Assembly (NCBI RefSeq): GCF_007828865.1
Contig: NZ_VIVK01000001.1
Coordinates: forward strand, 1,736,001-1,800,000
Length of the DNA: 64,000 bases
Source of the DNA: Kribbella amoyensis
Lineage (GTDB): Bacteria; Actinomycetota; Actinomycetes; Propionibacteriales; Kribbellaceae
Direction: 5' to 3'
Shown piece after piece: positions 17,258-24,849 of this stretch. Position 1 is the stretch's first letter; each line of letters begins with the position of its first letter. A model generated the notes under the pieces. The model saw only the letters and a list, made by a program, of their open reading frames with translations. It was not told the origin of the DNA and did not search any database. The position numbers and the translations under genes are program-made.

Positions 17258-17676
17258 AGGTCGGCAGATCCGACGAGTACGCGGTGGGTCTCGTCGAGGG
17301 TATGGCGGGCGGCGGCGTCGGGGGTGTGATCGGTCAACTGCTTGTCGCCGCTGTATCGCGGCACCAGGTGGAAGTGCAGGTGAAACACCTCCTGGCCGGC
17401 CGCAGCGCCGCTAGCCAGCAGAACGCTGATGCCTTCCGCACCGAGGTTGCCGGTGAGCAGGCTCGCTGTCTCGTGGAGTGCCGGGCCTAGCGTTGCCAAG
17501 GCCTCGGCGGCGCCGTCGTCGGTCAGGTCGCGGAGGTGGCGGCGTGGGAGGACCAGGGTGTGGCCGGTGCGGAGCGGGTTGATGTCGAGAACGGCGCAGG
17601 CGTGGGCGTCCTGGTAGACGAACCTTGCCGGGGCTTCTCCGGCGGCGATGGCGCAGAAGGTACAGGTGTCGGCCAT
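17254..17676 (-). CDS. HIT family hydrolase
   Basis: 140 aa from ATG 17676; an in-frame GTG at 17709 would add 11 residues. HIT proteins hydrolyse or transfer nucleotidyl groups (for example AMP from ApppA or AMP-conjugates). The zinc-type N-terminal CTFCAIAAGEAPARFVYQD and the catalytic triad HLHFHLVPR, preceded by GQEVF, are present. It heads an overlapping operon with a P-loop kinase and a ParB-like protein. Upstream, TTGCTGGGGGC (17717-17727) and TTGCCGGGGGC (17739-17749) form a direct repeat of 22-bp spacing that could be regulatory. Confidence 0.93.
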   Translation of the reverse strand: MADTCTFCAIAAGEAPARFVYQDAHACAVLDINPLRTGHTLVLPRRHLRDLTDDGAAEALATLGPALHETASLLTGNLGAEGISVLLASGAAAGQEVFHLHFHLVPRYSGDKQLTDHTPDAAARHTLDETHRVLVGSADL

Positions 17677-17920
17677 GGGGTCAGTTTGGTGGGTGGTGGG
17701 GTTTTCCACAGGGCGGTTGCTGGGGGCAACGGGGGTTGTTGCCGGGGGCTAGCAAATTGTGGTGACAGTTCGGGTACGGAATGTCACGGAGAGTGCACTA
17801 TCTGTTTGCGATGTCAGGAGTTCTCTAGCGAGCGGGTGACCCGTCAGCAGATCGTCTGATCAGGAAGTCATCGGGACGAACCACTGACGTTGTGCTCACG
17901 CGGGGTCCGGTCGGTCGCGC

Positions 17921-18592
17921 GTGCAATCGGTCGACGACGGAGGACCCAGACGCGTGCTCGAGACCTATCGCGGTATCCCGCACTTGTTGGACACGTGGCT
18001 CGTTCTCACCGGGATGGCGCTGCCGGTCGCGCTGTCCGCGGTTCGGCGCCGTGGGGACGGGGTGGTGCCGCGGCTCGCTTCGCTGCTGGTGCCGGCTTCG
18101 TTCGCGCTGGTCCTGGCCGCGACCCTGAGCCCCACGAACAACCGGCTCAACCGTCTGGGCGAGTGCGGTACGCAGCTCGCCACGACCGGCGGGCTGACCT
18201 CGATCCAGGGGTTGCTGAACATCCTGCTGTTCGTACCGGCGGCCGGCATGCTGACCCTGGCCTGTGGACGACCGGCCGACGGGATCGCGGCCGGGATCGG
18301 GTTGTCGGCCTCGGTCGAGGCGGTCCAGGCGTTGGTGCCGCAGCTCGGCCGGTCCTGTCAGCTGCACGATCTCGTCGCGAACAGCCTGGGCGCCTTCGCC
18401 GGAGTGGGCTTCGCGGCCGGGCTCCAGGCGCTCACGCGGACGCGGACCCTGACGGCACCCGTGGACGTTGTGGATCACGGCGCCTTGGTGATCAGCCGTG
18501 GTCGCCCGCGCGCACGACATCGGCGTACGGTGGTTTCGCCGCGGCCGGTGTTCGTCCAGCGGGCCGCGCGACCCCTGGTCCGCCTCAGGTGA
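17921..18592 (+). CDS. VanZ-like membrane protein
   Basis: 223 aa from GTG 17921; GTG 17954 (VLETYRGIP) is an alternative start. Four hydrophobic segments and the VanZ pattern are visible: ATLSPTNNRLNRLGECG, then GLLNILLFVPAAGML, then SVEAVQALVPQLGRSCQLHD and LVANSLGAFAG. VanZ relatives include a teicoplanin-resistance factor, but most stand-alone members have no proven role and should not be read as resistance genes. No van genes are near. The C-terminal 35 residues are Arg-rich and cytoplasmic. Confidence 0.8.
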   Translation: MQSVDDGGPRRVLETYRGIPHLLDTWLVLTGMALPVALSAVRRRGDGVVPRLASLLVPASFALVLAATLSPTNNRLNRLGECGTQLATTGGLTSIQGLLNILLFVPAAGMLTLACGRPADGIAAGIGLSASVEAVQALVPQLGRSCQLHDLVANSLGAFAGVGFAAGLQALTRTRTLTAPVDVVDHGALVISRGRPRARHRRTVVSPRPVFVQRAARPLVRLR

Positions 18593-18659
18593 CCGGTGGG
18601 TCAGTACGGAGAGTGGAAGGTTATCCACAGGTTGTGGACCAACCTGGGGATAGTGGATT

Positions 18660-19271
18660 TCAGGGCCGGACGTCGAGGCCGAGGGACTGGGTGATCACCA
18701 TCGCCTGGGTGAGGTCCACGATCGCGTCCTTGAGCTCGACGGTGAGCGGATCGAGCGTGGACAGGTCCGAGCCGCGCAGATCGGTCCCGGACAGGTCGGA
18801 CCGGTGCAGCATCGCGCCGGACAGGTCAACGTCCCGCAGGACCGCCTTGCTCGCCCGGACCCCGGTCAGGTCGGCCTCGCGCAACCGGACCCCGGTGAAC
18901 TCCGTCCCGCGCAGATCCGCGCCCGGGAGTCCGGCGAACGACCAGTCGCCGCCATCGGCCTTCAACAGGTTGTACGTGCAGTCGTCGAAGAAGCTGCCCA
19001 TCAACTTGCACCGGGTGAACGTGGTGTCGAAGAACGAGCAGCGGACGAACGTGCAGTTCACGAACGCCGCGTCGGTGTGGGTGGACGCGTTGAACCGGAC
19101 CCCGCGGAACGTGCACTCCTCGAAGACGCCGCCGGTGTTCTGGATCTCGGTCAGGTCGGAGTCGACGAACAGCACCCGCGTGTACGTCTGGCCGGACGGG
19201 TCGGCGTCGTCCCAGTCGCGGATCGTGGACTCGGTCGCGGGGGCAGGGCGTCCGTGCAGCCGGTCGGCCAC
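18660..19271 (-). CDS. pentapeptide-repeat protein
   Basis: 203 aa from GTG 19271, chosen because GAGAGGAG lies 6 nt upstream; the frame extends to 19322 without a better signal. From about residue 45 to 170 the sequence follows A(D/N)LXX-type repeats: FEECTFRGVRFNAS, FVNCTFVRCSFFDTTF, ADLRGTEFTGVRLREADLTG, VDLSGAMLHRSDLSGTDLRG. These build a right-handed quadrilateral beta helix. Some members mimic DNA and protect gyrase, but many are of unknown function, and location in the same 20 kb as gyrAB is not evidence. A DnaA-box-like TTATCCACA (18621-18629) lies just past the stop. Confidence 0.88.
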   Translation of the reverse strand: MADRLHGRPAPATESTIRDWDDADPSGQTYTRVLFVDSDLTEIQNTGGVFEECTFRGVRFNASTHTDAAFVNCTFVRCSFFDTTFTRCKLMGSFFDDCTYNLLKADGGDWSFAGLPGADLRGTEFTGVRLREADLTGVRASKAVLRDVDLSGAMLHRSDLSGTDLRGSDLSTLDPLTVELKDAIVDLTQAMVITQSLGLDVRP

Positions 19272-19382
19272 GGTACTCCTCTCCGGCCGGGTCGGACGCC
19301 GGCCTGCGGGTGTCTGCGTCACTGAGCATTGTGACGACCCCGACGGACAAAGTTCAGGGGATCGTCAACGTCAACGGGCAGG

Positions 19383-20315
19383 ATGGGCGGCGTGACCGGA
19401 TCAGAACGGGTGATGGTTTTCGGCGCCGGTGGGTTCGTCGGGACCCGGATCTGCGCACTGCTCGCGGAGCGCGGGATCGAGTACCGCGGGATGACCCGCA
19501 GGACGGGTGACCCGCATCGGCGCTTCGACCTGGCCACGGGGCACTGCTATGCCCTGGATGCCCAGCTCGGGATGTACAAGCCGACCGTGATCATCAACGC
19601 CGCCGCCGCGACCCACGGCGACACCCTGACCCTGACCAGGGGAAACGTGGTCGCCGTGGAGGCGCTCCTCTCCTCGATGCACCGGACCGCGAACAACGCC
19701 CGCCTCGTCCACATCGGCTCCGCCGCGGAGTACGGCGGGGCGCCGCGCGGGACGAGCCAGGACGAGCAGGCGGAGCTGCGACCGGGTGCTGCGTACGGGT
19801 TCACGAAGTTGGCCGGCTCCGAGCTGGTACTCCGGGCGCAGCGGAACGGGGCCGACGCGGTCGTGCTCAGGTCGTTCAACATCACCGGGCCGGGATCGCC
19901 GCCGAGTACGTTGCTCGGCCGGGTGATTCGCCAGCTGGGGACGACGGACACCCTGCACATGGGATCGCTGGAGGCCTGGCGGGACTACGTGGATGTCCGG
20001 GACGTCGCCGAGGCCGTGGTCGCGGTGGCGACGGCGCCGGATCAGTTGCCGCCGGTGCTCAACGTGGGATCCGGGCGGGCGACGCTGGCGCGAGACGTCG
20101 TCCAAAGGCTGGTGGAACTGAGTGGGACCGACACGAAGGTGGTCGAGGGCACGGTGCACGCGGGGCACGCCGGGTCGCCCGCCGACTCGGTCCCGTGGCA
20201 GCAGGCCGACACGAGCCTGATCGAGAAGCACCTCGGCTGGAAGTCCACGATCGACCTCGACCAGTCCCTGCACGACACCTGGTCGGCCCGTCCCGCGGTC
20301 GAACGGGCGGTCTGA
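19383..20315 (+). CDS. NAD-dependent epimerase/dehydratase
   Basis: 310 aa extended SDR. The Rossmann motif GAGGFVG is at residues 14-20, the catalytic Tyr-Lys pair in AAYGFTKLAGSE, and DYVDVRDVAEAVVAVA is typical of nucleotide-sugar epimerases. The substrate is not evident. Alternative start ATG 19413 (MVFGAGG) is possible. It faces away from the pentapeptide gene and is 43 bp upstream of the PP2C-like gene on the same strand. Confidence 0.85.
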   Translation: MGGVTGSERVMVFGAGGFVGTRICALLAERGIEYRGMTRRTGDPHRRFDLATGHCYALDAQLGMYKPTVIINAAAATHGDTLTLTRGNVVAVEALLSSMHRTANNARLVHIGSAAEYGGAPRGTSQDEQAELRPGAAYGFTKLAGSELVLRAQRNGADAVVLRSFNITGPGSPPSTLLGRVIRQLGTTDTLHMGSLEAWRDYVDVRDVAEAVVAVATAPDQLPPVLNVGSGRATLARDVVQRLVELSGTDTKVVEGTVHAGHAGSPADSVPWQQADTSLIEKHLGWKSTIDLDQSLHDTWSARPAVERAV

Positions 20316-20358
20316 TCCAGCGACCGGCCCCCACCGCCGGACCCCATGATCGGACCCT

Positions 20359-21150
20359 GTGGATGACCCAGGGTTGAATGGCGGCGTGGAGATTCGGTCG
20401 GCTTGCGTGGCCGCGCCTGATCGGCAGGCGCCGTCGGTGAACGAGGATCTGGTGCTGGCAGGCCCGGATTTCGTGGTGGTGCTGGACGGGGCGACCGCGC
20501 CGGCCGGGGTGGAATCCGGGTGCCGGCACGACGTGGCGTGGTTGGTCGCGCAGCTCGGTGGAGCGTTGGTGGCGCCGCTGCTCGGCCGGTCCCGGGCCTC
20601 CCTGCCGGATGTCCTGGCCGAGGCGATCGCGGCGGTGGGCGCCGAGCATGCCGGGACCTGCGACCTGACCAACCCGGACAGCCCGTCGTCGACCGTCGCG
20701 ATGGTGCGAGTTGGGTCCGAGGCGGTGGAGCACCTGGTACTCGCGGATTCGCCGGTACTGCTCCGCGCGCCTGACGGCCGGGTGACGGTGGTTGCCGACG
20801 ACCGGATCGACTTCCTGCCGGACTACAGCCTCGCGACCGTCCGCCGGATGCGGAACCACACCGGCGGATTCTGGGTCGCGAGTACCGAACCGAAGGCGGC
20901 GTACGAGGCGGTCGGCGGTTCGACGGATCGCGTCGAGGTCGAGGTGGCCGCGTTGTTGACCGACGGCGCGGCGCGGTACTCCGAGCGGTACGGGCACAGC
21001 TGGGACGAGCTGCTCGGCGTGCTCGAAGGCGACGGTCCCCAGGCGTTGATCGATCGGGTCCGCGAGCACGAGCTCGCCGCGGACCCGGTCGGCTTCCGCG
21101 GTAAGCGCTACGACGACGCGACCGCAGTACTCTGCCGCCTCACCCCCTGA
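20359..21150 (+). CDS. PP2C-like phosphatase domain protein
   Basis: 263 aa from GTG 20359, or 254 aa from GTG 20386 (VEIRSACVAAP). The metal-binding pattern of PP2C phosphatases is recognisable but loose: NEDLVLAG, FVVVLDGATAP, VLADSPVLLRAP, and YDDATAVLCRL near the end. The second motif reads DGAT where classical enzymes have DGMGG. It may be a divergent phosphatase with unusual substrate. Separate from the PstP-type enzyme at 61.7 kb. Confidence 0.7.
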   Translation: MDDPGLNGGVEIRSACVAAPDRQAPSVNEDLVLAGPDFVVVLDGATAPAGVESGCRHDVAWLVAQLGGALVAPLLGRSRASLPDVLAEAIAAVGAEHAGTCDLTNPDSPSSTVAMVRVGSEAVEHLVLADSPVLLRAPDGRVTVVADDRIDFLPDYSLATVRRMRNHTGGFWVASTEPKAAYEAVGGSTDRVEVEVAALLTDGAARYSERYGHSWDELLGVLEGDGPQALIDRVREHELAADPVGFRGKRYDDATAVLCRLTP

Positions 21151-21154
21151 TCCG

Positions 21155-22441
21155 TCAGTGCGGCGGCTGCCAGGGCGTCGCTCCCCCTGGCTGGTGGGGC
21201 TTCTCGCTCGGGTTGTTGGTCGACGTCGGCCCGGTCGGATGGTCGGCTCGCGGTGGCGGAGCTGACGGGTCGTCCGCCGGTGGTCGCTGGGTCGGGCTCG
21301 AGCCGGTGGTGCCGCCGTACCCGCCCGGCCCGTACGGAGCCGGGTTGGGCATCGACGGCCCGACGGAGGCACCGCTCGACGGCTGCAGGTACCCCGACGA
21401 ACCGCGGTACGGGCCTGGTCCGTAGGTGTGGCCACCTGGTCCCCCGCCGTACGCCTCCGGGCCGTAGGTTTCCTGGCCGGTCTGCTGCCGTGGGCTGTAG
21501 CTGGGGAACGCGGGCCGCGGTGCGTACTGCGGTGCGCCGGTCTGCTGCGCGTGCGGATTCGGCAGGTGGGACGGGGAGTGTGCCGGCAGCGTCGGACCGA
21601 GCGGGACCCCGCCCGTCGCCGCCATCCGGTCGTCCTGCCACCGGGTGATCCGGAACAGCAGCACCGAGATCGCGACGCCGGCCGCGATCAGCAGGACGGT
21701 CGCGAGCGTGAAGCCGATGTTCACCCCGAGCGCGACCCGGACCATGAAGCTCTGCAGGTCGTAGATGTCCACGTAGTCGTCGGTCGCGTCGGCGGCGCTG
21801 ACCCGGTCGGCCAGCCGGATGATCCAGCCGACGAAGCTGATCAGCGTGACCCCGCCACCGCCGACGAGCACCACCCAGAAGCCGACCCACGCGGCCCACC
21901 ACGTGTACAGCAACGTACGCACCCGGCTCGTCTGCACCATGCCGGGCTGGTGCGTCGGCTCGCTCGCGGTGGCCACGTCCTCCACCACCTGCAGCGGATA
22001 CCAGAACTGGACGATCGGGCAGACCCAGCCGCCGACGATCCAGCCCTGGGCATGCCGGTGCTCCGCAGGCCGGGCGCCACCTTGGTACGCGGCTGCCGGC
22101 CGCAGGATCTCGGTGTTCTCCCGGGCTTGCCACAGCCAGATCAGGAACGCGATCCCGGTCGCCAGGAACAGATAACCGGACAGGTCGAGCAGCGGACCGG
22201 CGCCCGTCATCGACTCGAGGCCGCGGTCGAGCTCGTCCTCGGAGAGCAGGCCGTAGATGAGCCGCTTCACCTCGTCGTACGACGTCCACAGGGCGGTCGA
22301 CTGCAGCACGGCCGCCAGCGCTGTGAGCCCCATCAGGACGACGCTGACGATCGCGGTCCGGCGGAGCGACCGGTAGCGCGGTTGGGCGACCGGGACCGTC
22401 GGCGGTCCGCCGTGGTACGCGCCCGGATACGGCTGACTCAT
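21155..22441 (-). CDS. DUF4328 membrane protein (first of three)
   Basis: 428 aa from ATG 22441 with GGGAGG upstream. Residues 20-260 form the DUF4328 region: a first span (IVSVVLMGLTALAAVLQ), the hallmark FLIWLWQARENTEILRP, then GWIVGGWVCPIVQFWYPLQV and VEDVATASEP, plus three further spans. The C-terminal 150 residues are a Pro/Gly/Tyr/Ser-rich tail (YGPEAYGGGPGGHTYGPG). DUF4328 is a four- to five-span family of actinobacteria with no known function. Two paralogues lie at 30.5 and 32.7 kb. It converges on the PP2C-like gene with a 4-bp gap. Confidence 0.88.
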   Translation of the reverse strand: MSQPYPGAYHGGPPTVPVAQPRYRSLRRTAIVSVVLMGLTALAAVLQSTALWTSYDEVKRLIYGLLSEDELDRGLESMTGAGPLLDLSGYLFLATGIAFLIWLWQARENTEILRPAAAYQGGARPAEHRHAQGWIVGGWVCPIVQFWYPLQVVEDVATASEPTHQPGMVQTSRVRTLLYTWWAAWVGFWVVLVGGGGVTLISFVGWIIRLADRVSAADATDDYVDIYDLQSFMVRVALGVNIGFTLATVLLIAAGVAISVLLFRITRWQDDRMAATGGVPLGPTLPAHSPSHLPNPHAQQTGAPQYAPRPAFPSYSPRQQTGQETYGPEAYGGGPGGHTYGPGPYRGSSGYLQPSSGASVGPSMPNPAPYGPGGYGGTTGSSPTQRPPADDPSAPPPRADHPTGPTSTNNPSEKPHQPGGATPWQPPH

Positions 22442-22504
22442 GTCCCACCTCCCCAGGTCGCCGGATACCGACAAAGTACAGCCCCCGGGACGATCCCCGG
22501 CAGG

Positions 22505-22513
22505 TTGTCCACA
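22505..22513. promoter_or_regulatory. DnaA-box sequence
   Basis: TTGTCCACA, the actinobacterial DnaA-box consensus, in the 117-bp gap between glpD (stop 22559) and the DUF4328 start. Single copy; may be fortuitous so near the origin. Confidence 0.4.
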
Positions 22514-22558
22514 GTGCCAGAAGCGTCAAACCACCCAGCCCTGATCGAAGTGTGAACG

Positions 22559-24100
22559 TCACACCGAGGCGAAGGCGTCCCGCGCGGCCGGCAGCGCCAG
22601 CTCCCGATCGGCCGCGGACAGCCCGAGCCGCGTCCGCCGATCCAGCAGGTCGTCCTCGGTCAACGCGCCCTCGTGCCGTACCGCGAACCGGAACTCGGCC
22701 CGCGTCGTCGCCAGCCCCGGCGCCACCGGCTCCAGCAACGAGCGATCCCCCGCGATCACCTCGGGCGCCTCCACCCCGTACCGCTGGACGAACCGCGTCG
22801 GCGCCTCGACGTTCGTCAGCGTGACCCGATCGGCCGCACCGACCAGCGGGATGCGATGGGTCAGACAGGGCCGCCGCACCTCGACCGTCGACTGGGCGAG
22901 CGCCTTGTCGAGCGCGTCCTGCGCCATCCGCCGGTACGTGGTGAGCTTGCCGCCGACGATCGTCACGAGCCCGTCCTCGCCGGTGATCACCGCGTGCCGC
23001 CGGGAGATGTCCGCGGTCCGGTCCTCCCCCCGGTGATGCCCGGTATCGAGCAGCGGCCGCAGTCCGGCGTACGAGCCGAGCAGGTCCGCCCGCGTCAACG
23101 GTGTCCGGACGGCCGAGCTGATCGTGGACAGCAGGAAGTCGATCTCCGCGTCGGTCGCCTGCGGCACGTCGCTGACCGGACCAGGCGCCTCCTCGTCGGT
23201 CAGCCCCACGTACACGCGGTCGTCGGGCGCCGGAATCGCCATCACCACGCGCCGCAGCTCCCCCGGCACCGGCACCGTGAGCACGGCCGACAACCCACCG
23301 AACGCGGACTGCGGCAACACCAGGTGCGTCCCCCGGCTCGGTCGTAGCTTGATCCCCGACGCGACCTGGTCGGCCCAGATCCCGGCCGCGTTGATCACCA
23401 TCCGCGCGGCCACGTCGATCCGCCGGCCGGAAACCTGGTCGACCACGACCGCCCCGGATCCGGTGACCTCCTCGGCCGCGCAGTACGTCAGCACCCGCGC
23501 GCCGTACTGCGCAGCGGTCCGCGCGATCGCCACGACCAGCCGGGCGTCGTCGTACAGCTGCCCGTCCCACGTCAGGAAGCCGCCGCGGAGTCCGTACGGT
23601 CGCAGCGTCGGCGCGTACCGCAGGATCTCCGCCGAGCTGATCCGCCGAGAGTGGGGCAGGTGGTCGTCGGAGGTGTGCGCGAAGGTCCGCAGCACGTCAC
23701 CACCGAGGAACGCGGACCGCAGCATCGCAGCCTGAGCCAGCTTCGCCTCCGGTAACCACGGAGCGACCTGTGGGATCGGGTGGACCAGGTGCGGCGCCGT
23801 GGTCTTCATCAGGATGCCCCGCTCGACCGCGCTCTCGTACGCGATGCCGACGTGCCCGGAGGCGAGGTACCGCAGTCCGCCGTGGACCAGCTTCGAGCTC
23901 CACCGGCTGGTCCCGAACGCGAGGTCGTGCTTCTCCACCAGGGCAACCGTCAGACCACGGGCGGCCGCGTCCAGCGCGACCCCGACGCCGGTGACGCCGC
24001 CGCCGATCACCAGCACGTCCACCGCGCCGGCCGTGTCCAGCCAGTCGAGCTCGCGGGTCCGGCGAGCCGCGTTCAGGCTGGCGTTGCCCACGGCGATCAT
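22559..24100 (-). CDS. glpD: glycerol-3-phosphate dehydrogenase (FAD, aerobic)
   Basis: 513 aa from ATG 24100, which overlaps the stop of the upstream TetR gene (ATGA). It oxidises sn-glycerol 3-phosphate to DHAP at the membrane, passing electrons to the quinone pool. The FAD-binding motif VLVIGGGVTGVGVALDAAARG is at about residues 29-49, followed by SRWSSKLVHGGLRYL, a GlpD signature, and YVGLTDEE. The C-terminal domain (DDLLDRRTRLG) is complete. The coupling to a TetR gene and the divergent alkyl-DHAP-synthase-like flavoprotein suggests a glycerolipid-related unit. Confidence 0.95.
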   Translation of the reverse strand: MIAVGNASLNAARRTRELDWLDTAGAVDVLVIGGGVTGVGVALDAAARGLTVALVEKHDLAFGTSRWSSKLVHGGLRYLASGHVGIAYESAVERGILMKTTAPHLVHPIPQVAPWLPEAKLAQAAMLRSAFLGGDVLRTFAHTSDDHLPHSRRISSAEILRYAPTLRPYGLRGGFLTWDGQLYDDARLVVAIARTAAQYGARVLTYCAAEEVTGSGAVVVDQVSGRRIDVAARMVINAAGIWADQVASGIKLRPSRGTHLVLPQSAFGGLSAVLTVPVPGELRRVVMAIPAPDDRVYVGLTDEEAPGPVSDVPQATDAEIDFLLSTISSAVRTPLTRADLLGSYAGLRPLLDTGHHRGEDRTADISRRHAVITGEDGLVTIVGGKLTTYRRMAQDALDKALAQSTVEVRRPCLTHRIPLVGAADRVTLTNVEAPTRFVQRYGVEAPEVIAGDRSLLEPVAPGLATTRAEFRFAVRHEGALTEDDLLDRRTRLGLSAADRELALPAARDAFASV

Positions 24101-24732
24101 GGCGCCAGGTACCTGCTCAGCATCACCCGCAGCTCCTCGTCGAGGTGCGGGTACTCGTCGGCGGAAGCGAGCACCGGGCCGGACACCGCGGACGCCAGCG
24201 AGACCAGGATGATCTGCCGGGACAGCCAGTCCGGATCGCCGGCCCGGATCGAACCGTCCGCCTGGCCGGCCTTGATCCCCTCCTCGACCAGGGCGAGGTG
24301 CGCGACCGTACTGCTCCCCCGCCGCTCCAGCAGGTACGGCGTGAGGAACTCGGGATCGAGCTCGATGATCTTGCGCATCAGCGGGTGCGTCCTGGTCCGG
24401 GCCACCACCTCGACGACGCCCTCGACCAGCCGGGCCCGGCCGTCGACCGCGTCCGGCTGGAACGCCGACACCAGCGCGGTGGTCCACTCCCGCGTCATCA
24501 GCGCGGCGACCACGGCCTGTACGTTCGGCCAGCGGCGGTAGAGAGTGGCCCGGGAGACCTCGGCGTGCCGGGCGATGTCGGCCATCGTCATCCGGCGCAT
24601 CCCGATCGCTAGCAGCAGCTCGTACGCCGCGTCGAGGATCCGCTCCTCGCCGATCGCGTTCGCCGGAGCCGGCCGGGTCGGCGCCGGCTCGTCGGTCGCC
24701 ACAGGATCCACATCGCTGCTACGCTGAGACAT
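24097..24732 (-). CDS. TetR-family regulator
   Basis: 211 aa from ATG 24732. The helix-turn-helix is MTMADIARHAEVSRATLYRRWPN (about residues 48-70; quoted in two parts MTMADIARHAEVSRA and TLYRRWPN). The ligand domain has no named subfamily features. It overlaps glpD by 4 bp, so repressor and enzyme are made from one message, which normally means autoregulation of the operon. An interrupted ACAC-N6-GTGT element (24733-24746) just upstream of the start is a possible but weak operator. Confidence 0.9.
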   Translation of the reverse strand: MSQRSSDVDPVATDEPAPTRPAPANAIGEERILDAAYELLLAIGMRRMTMADIARHAEVSRATLYRRWPNVQAVVAALMTREWTTALVSAFQPDAVDGRARLVEGVVEVVARTRTHPLMRKIIELDPEFLTPYLLERRGSSTVAHLALVEEGIKAGQADGSIRAGDPDWLSRQIILVSLASAVSGPVLASADEYPHLDEELRVMLSRYLAP

Positions 24733-24849
24733 CACACGTCAGAGTGTATCAGCGACACCGGCGTCCCGGAACGCCTCGCGGGAGTGGGATTCAGGGGGTT
24801 CCACTCCCGCGAGACGCTACCTCCGCAGCCGGTCGAAGAGGAGTCTTCG

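Noticed and set aside
17921..18592. glycopeptide-resistance locus from the VanZ-like gene
   Set aside because: No vanH/A/X/S/R genes nearby; VanZ-like proteins are widespread without a resistance role.
18660..19271. gyrase-protecting (Qnr/MfpA-like) function for the pentapeptide protein
   Set aside because: Repeats are irregular and start after a 45-residue N-terminal segment; nearness to gyrAB is not evidence.
21108..23570. 820-codon minus-strand frame spanning the DUF4328 and glpD genes
   Set aside because: Out-of-frame reading over two well-supported genes, with Arg/Gly/Ala bias.
24733..24746. TetR operator upstream of glpD regulator
   Set aside because: Only ACAC-N6-GTGT is symmetric; too short to claim, unlike the sites at 38 kb.
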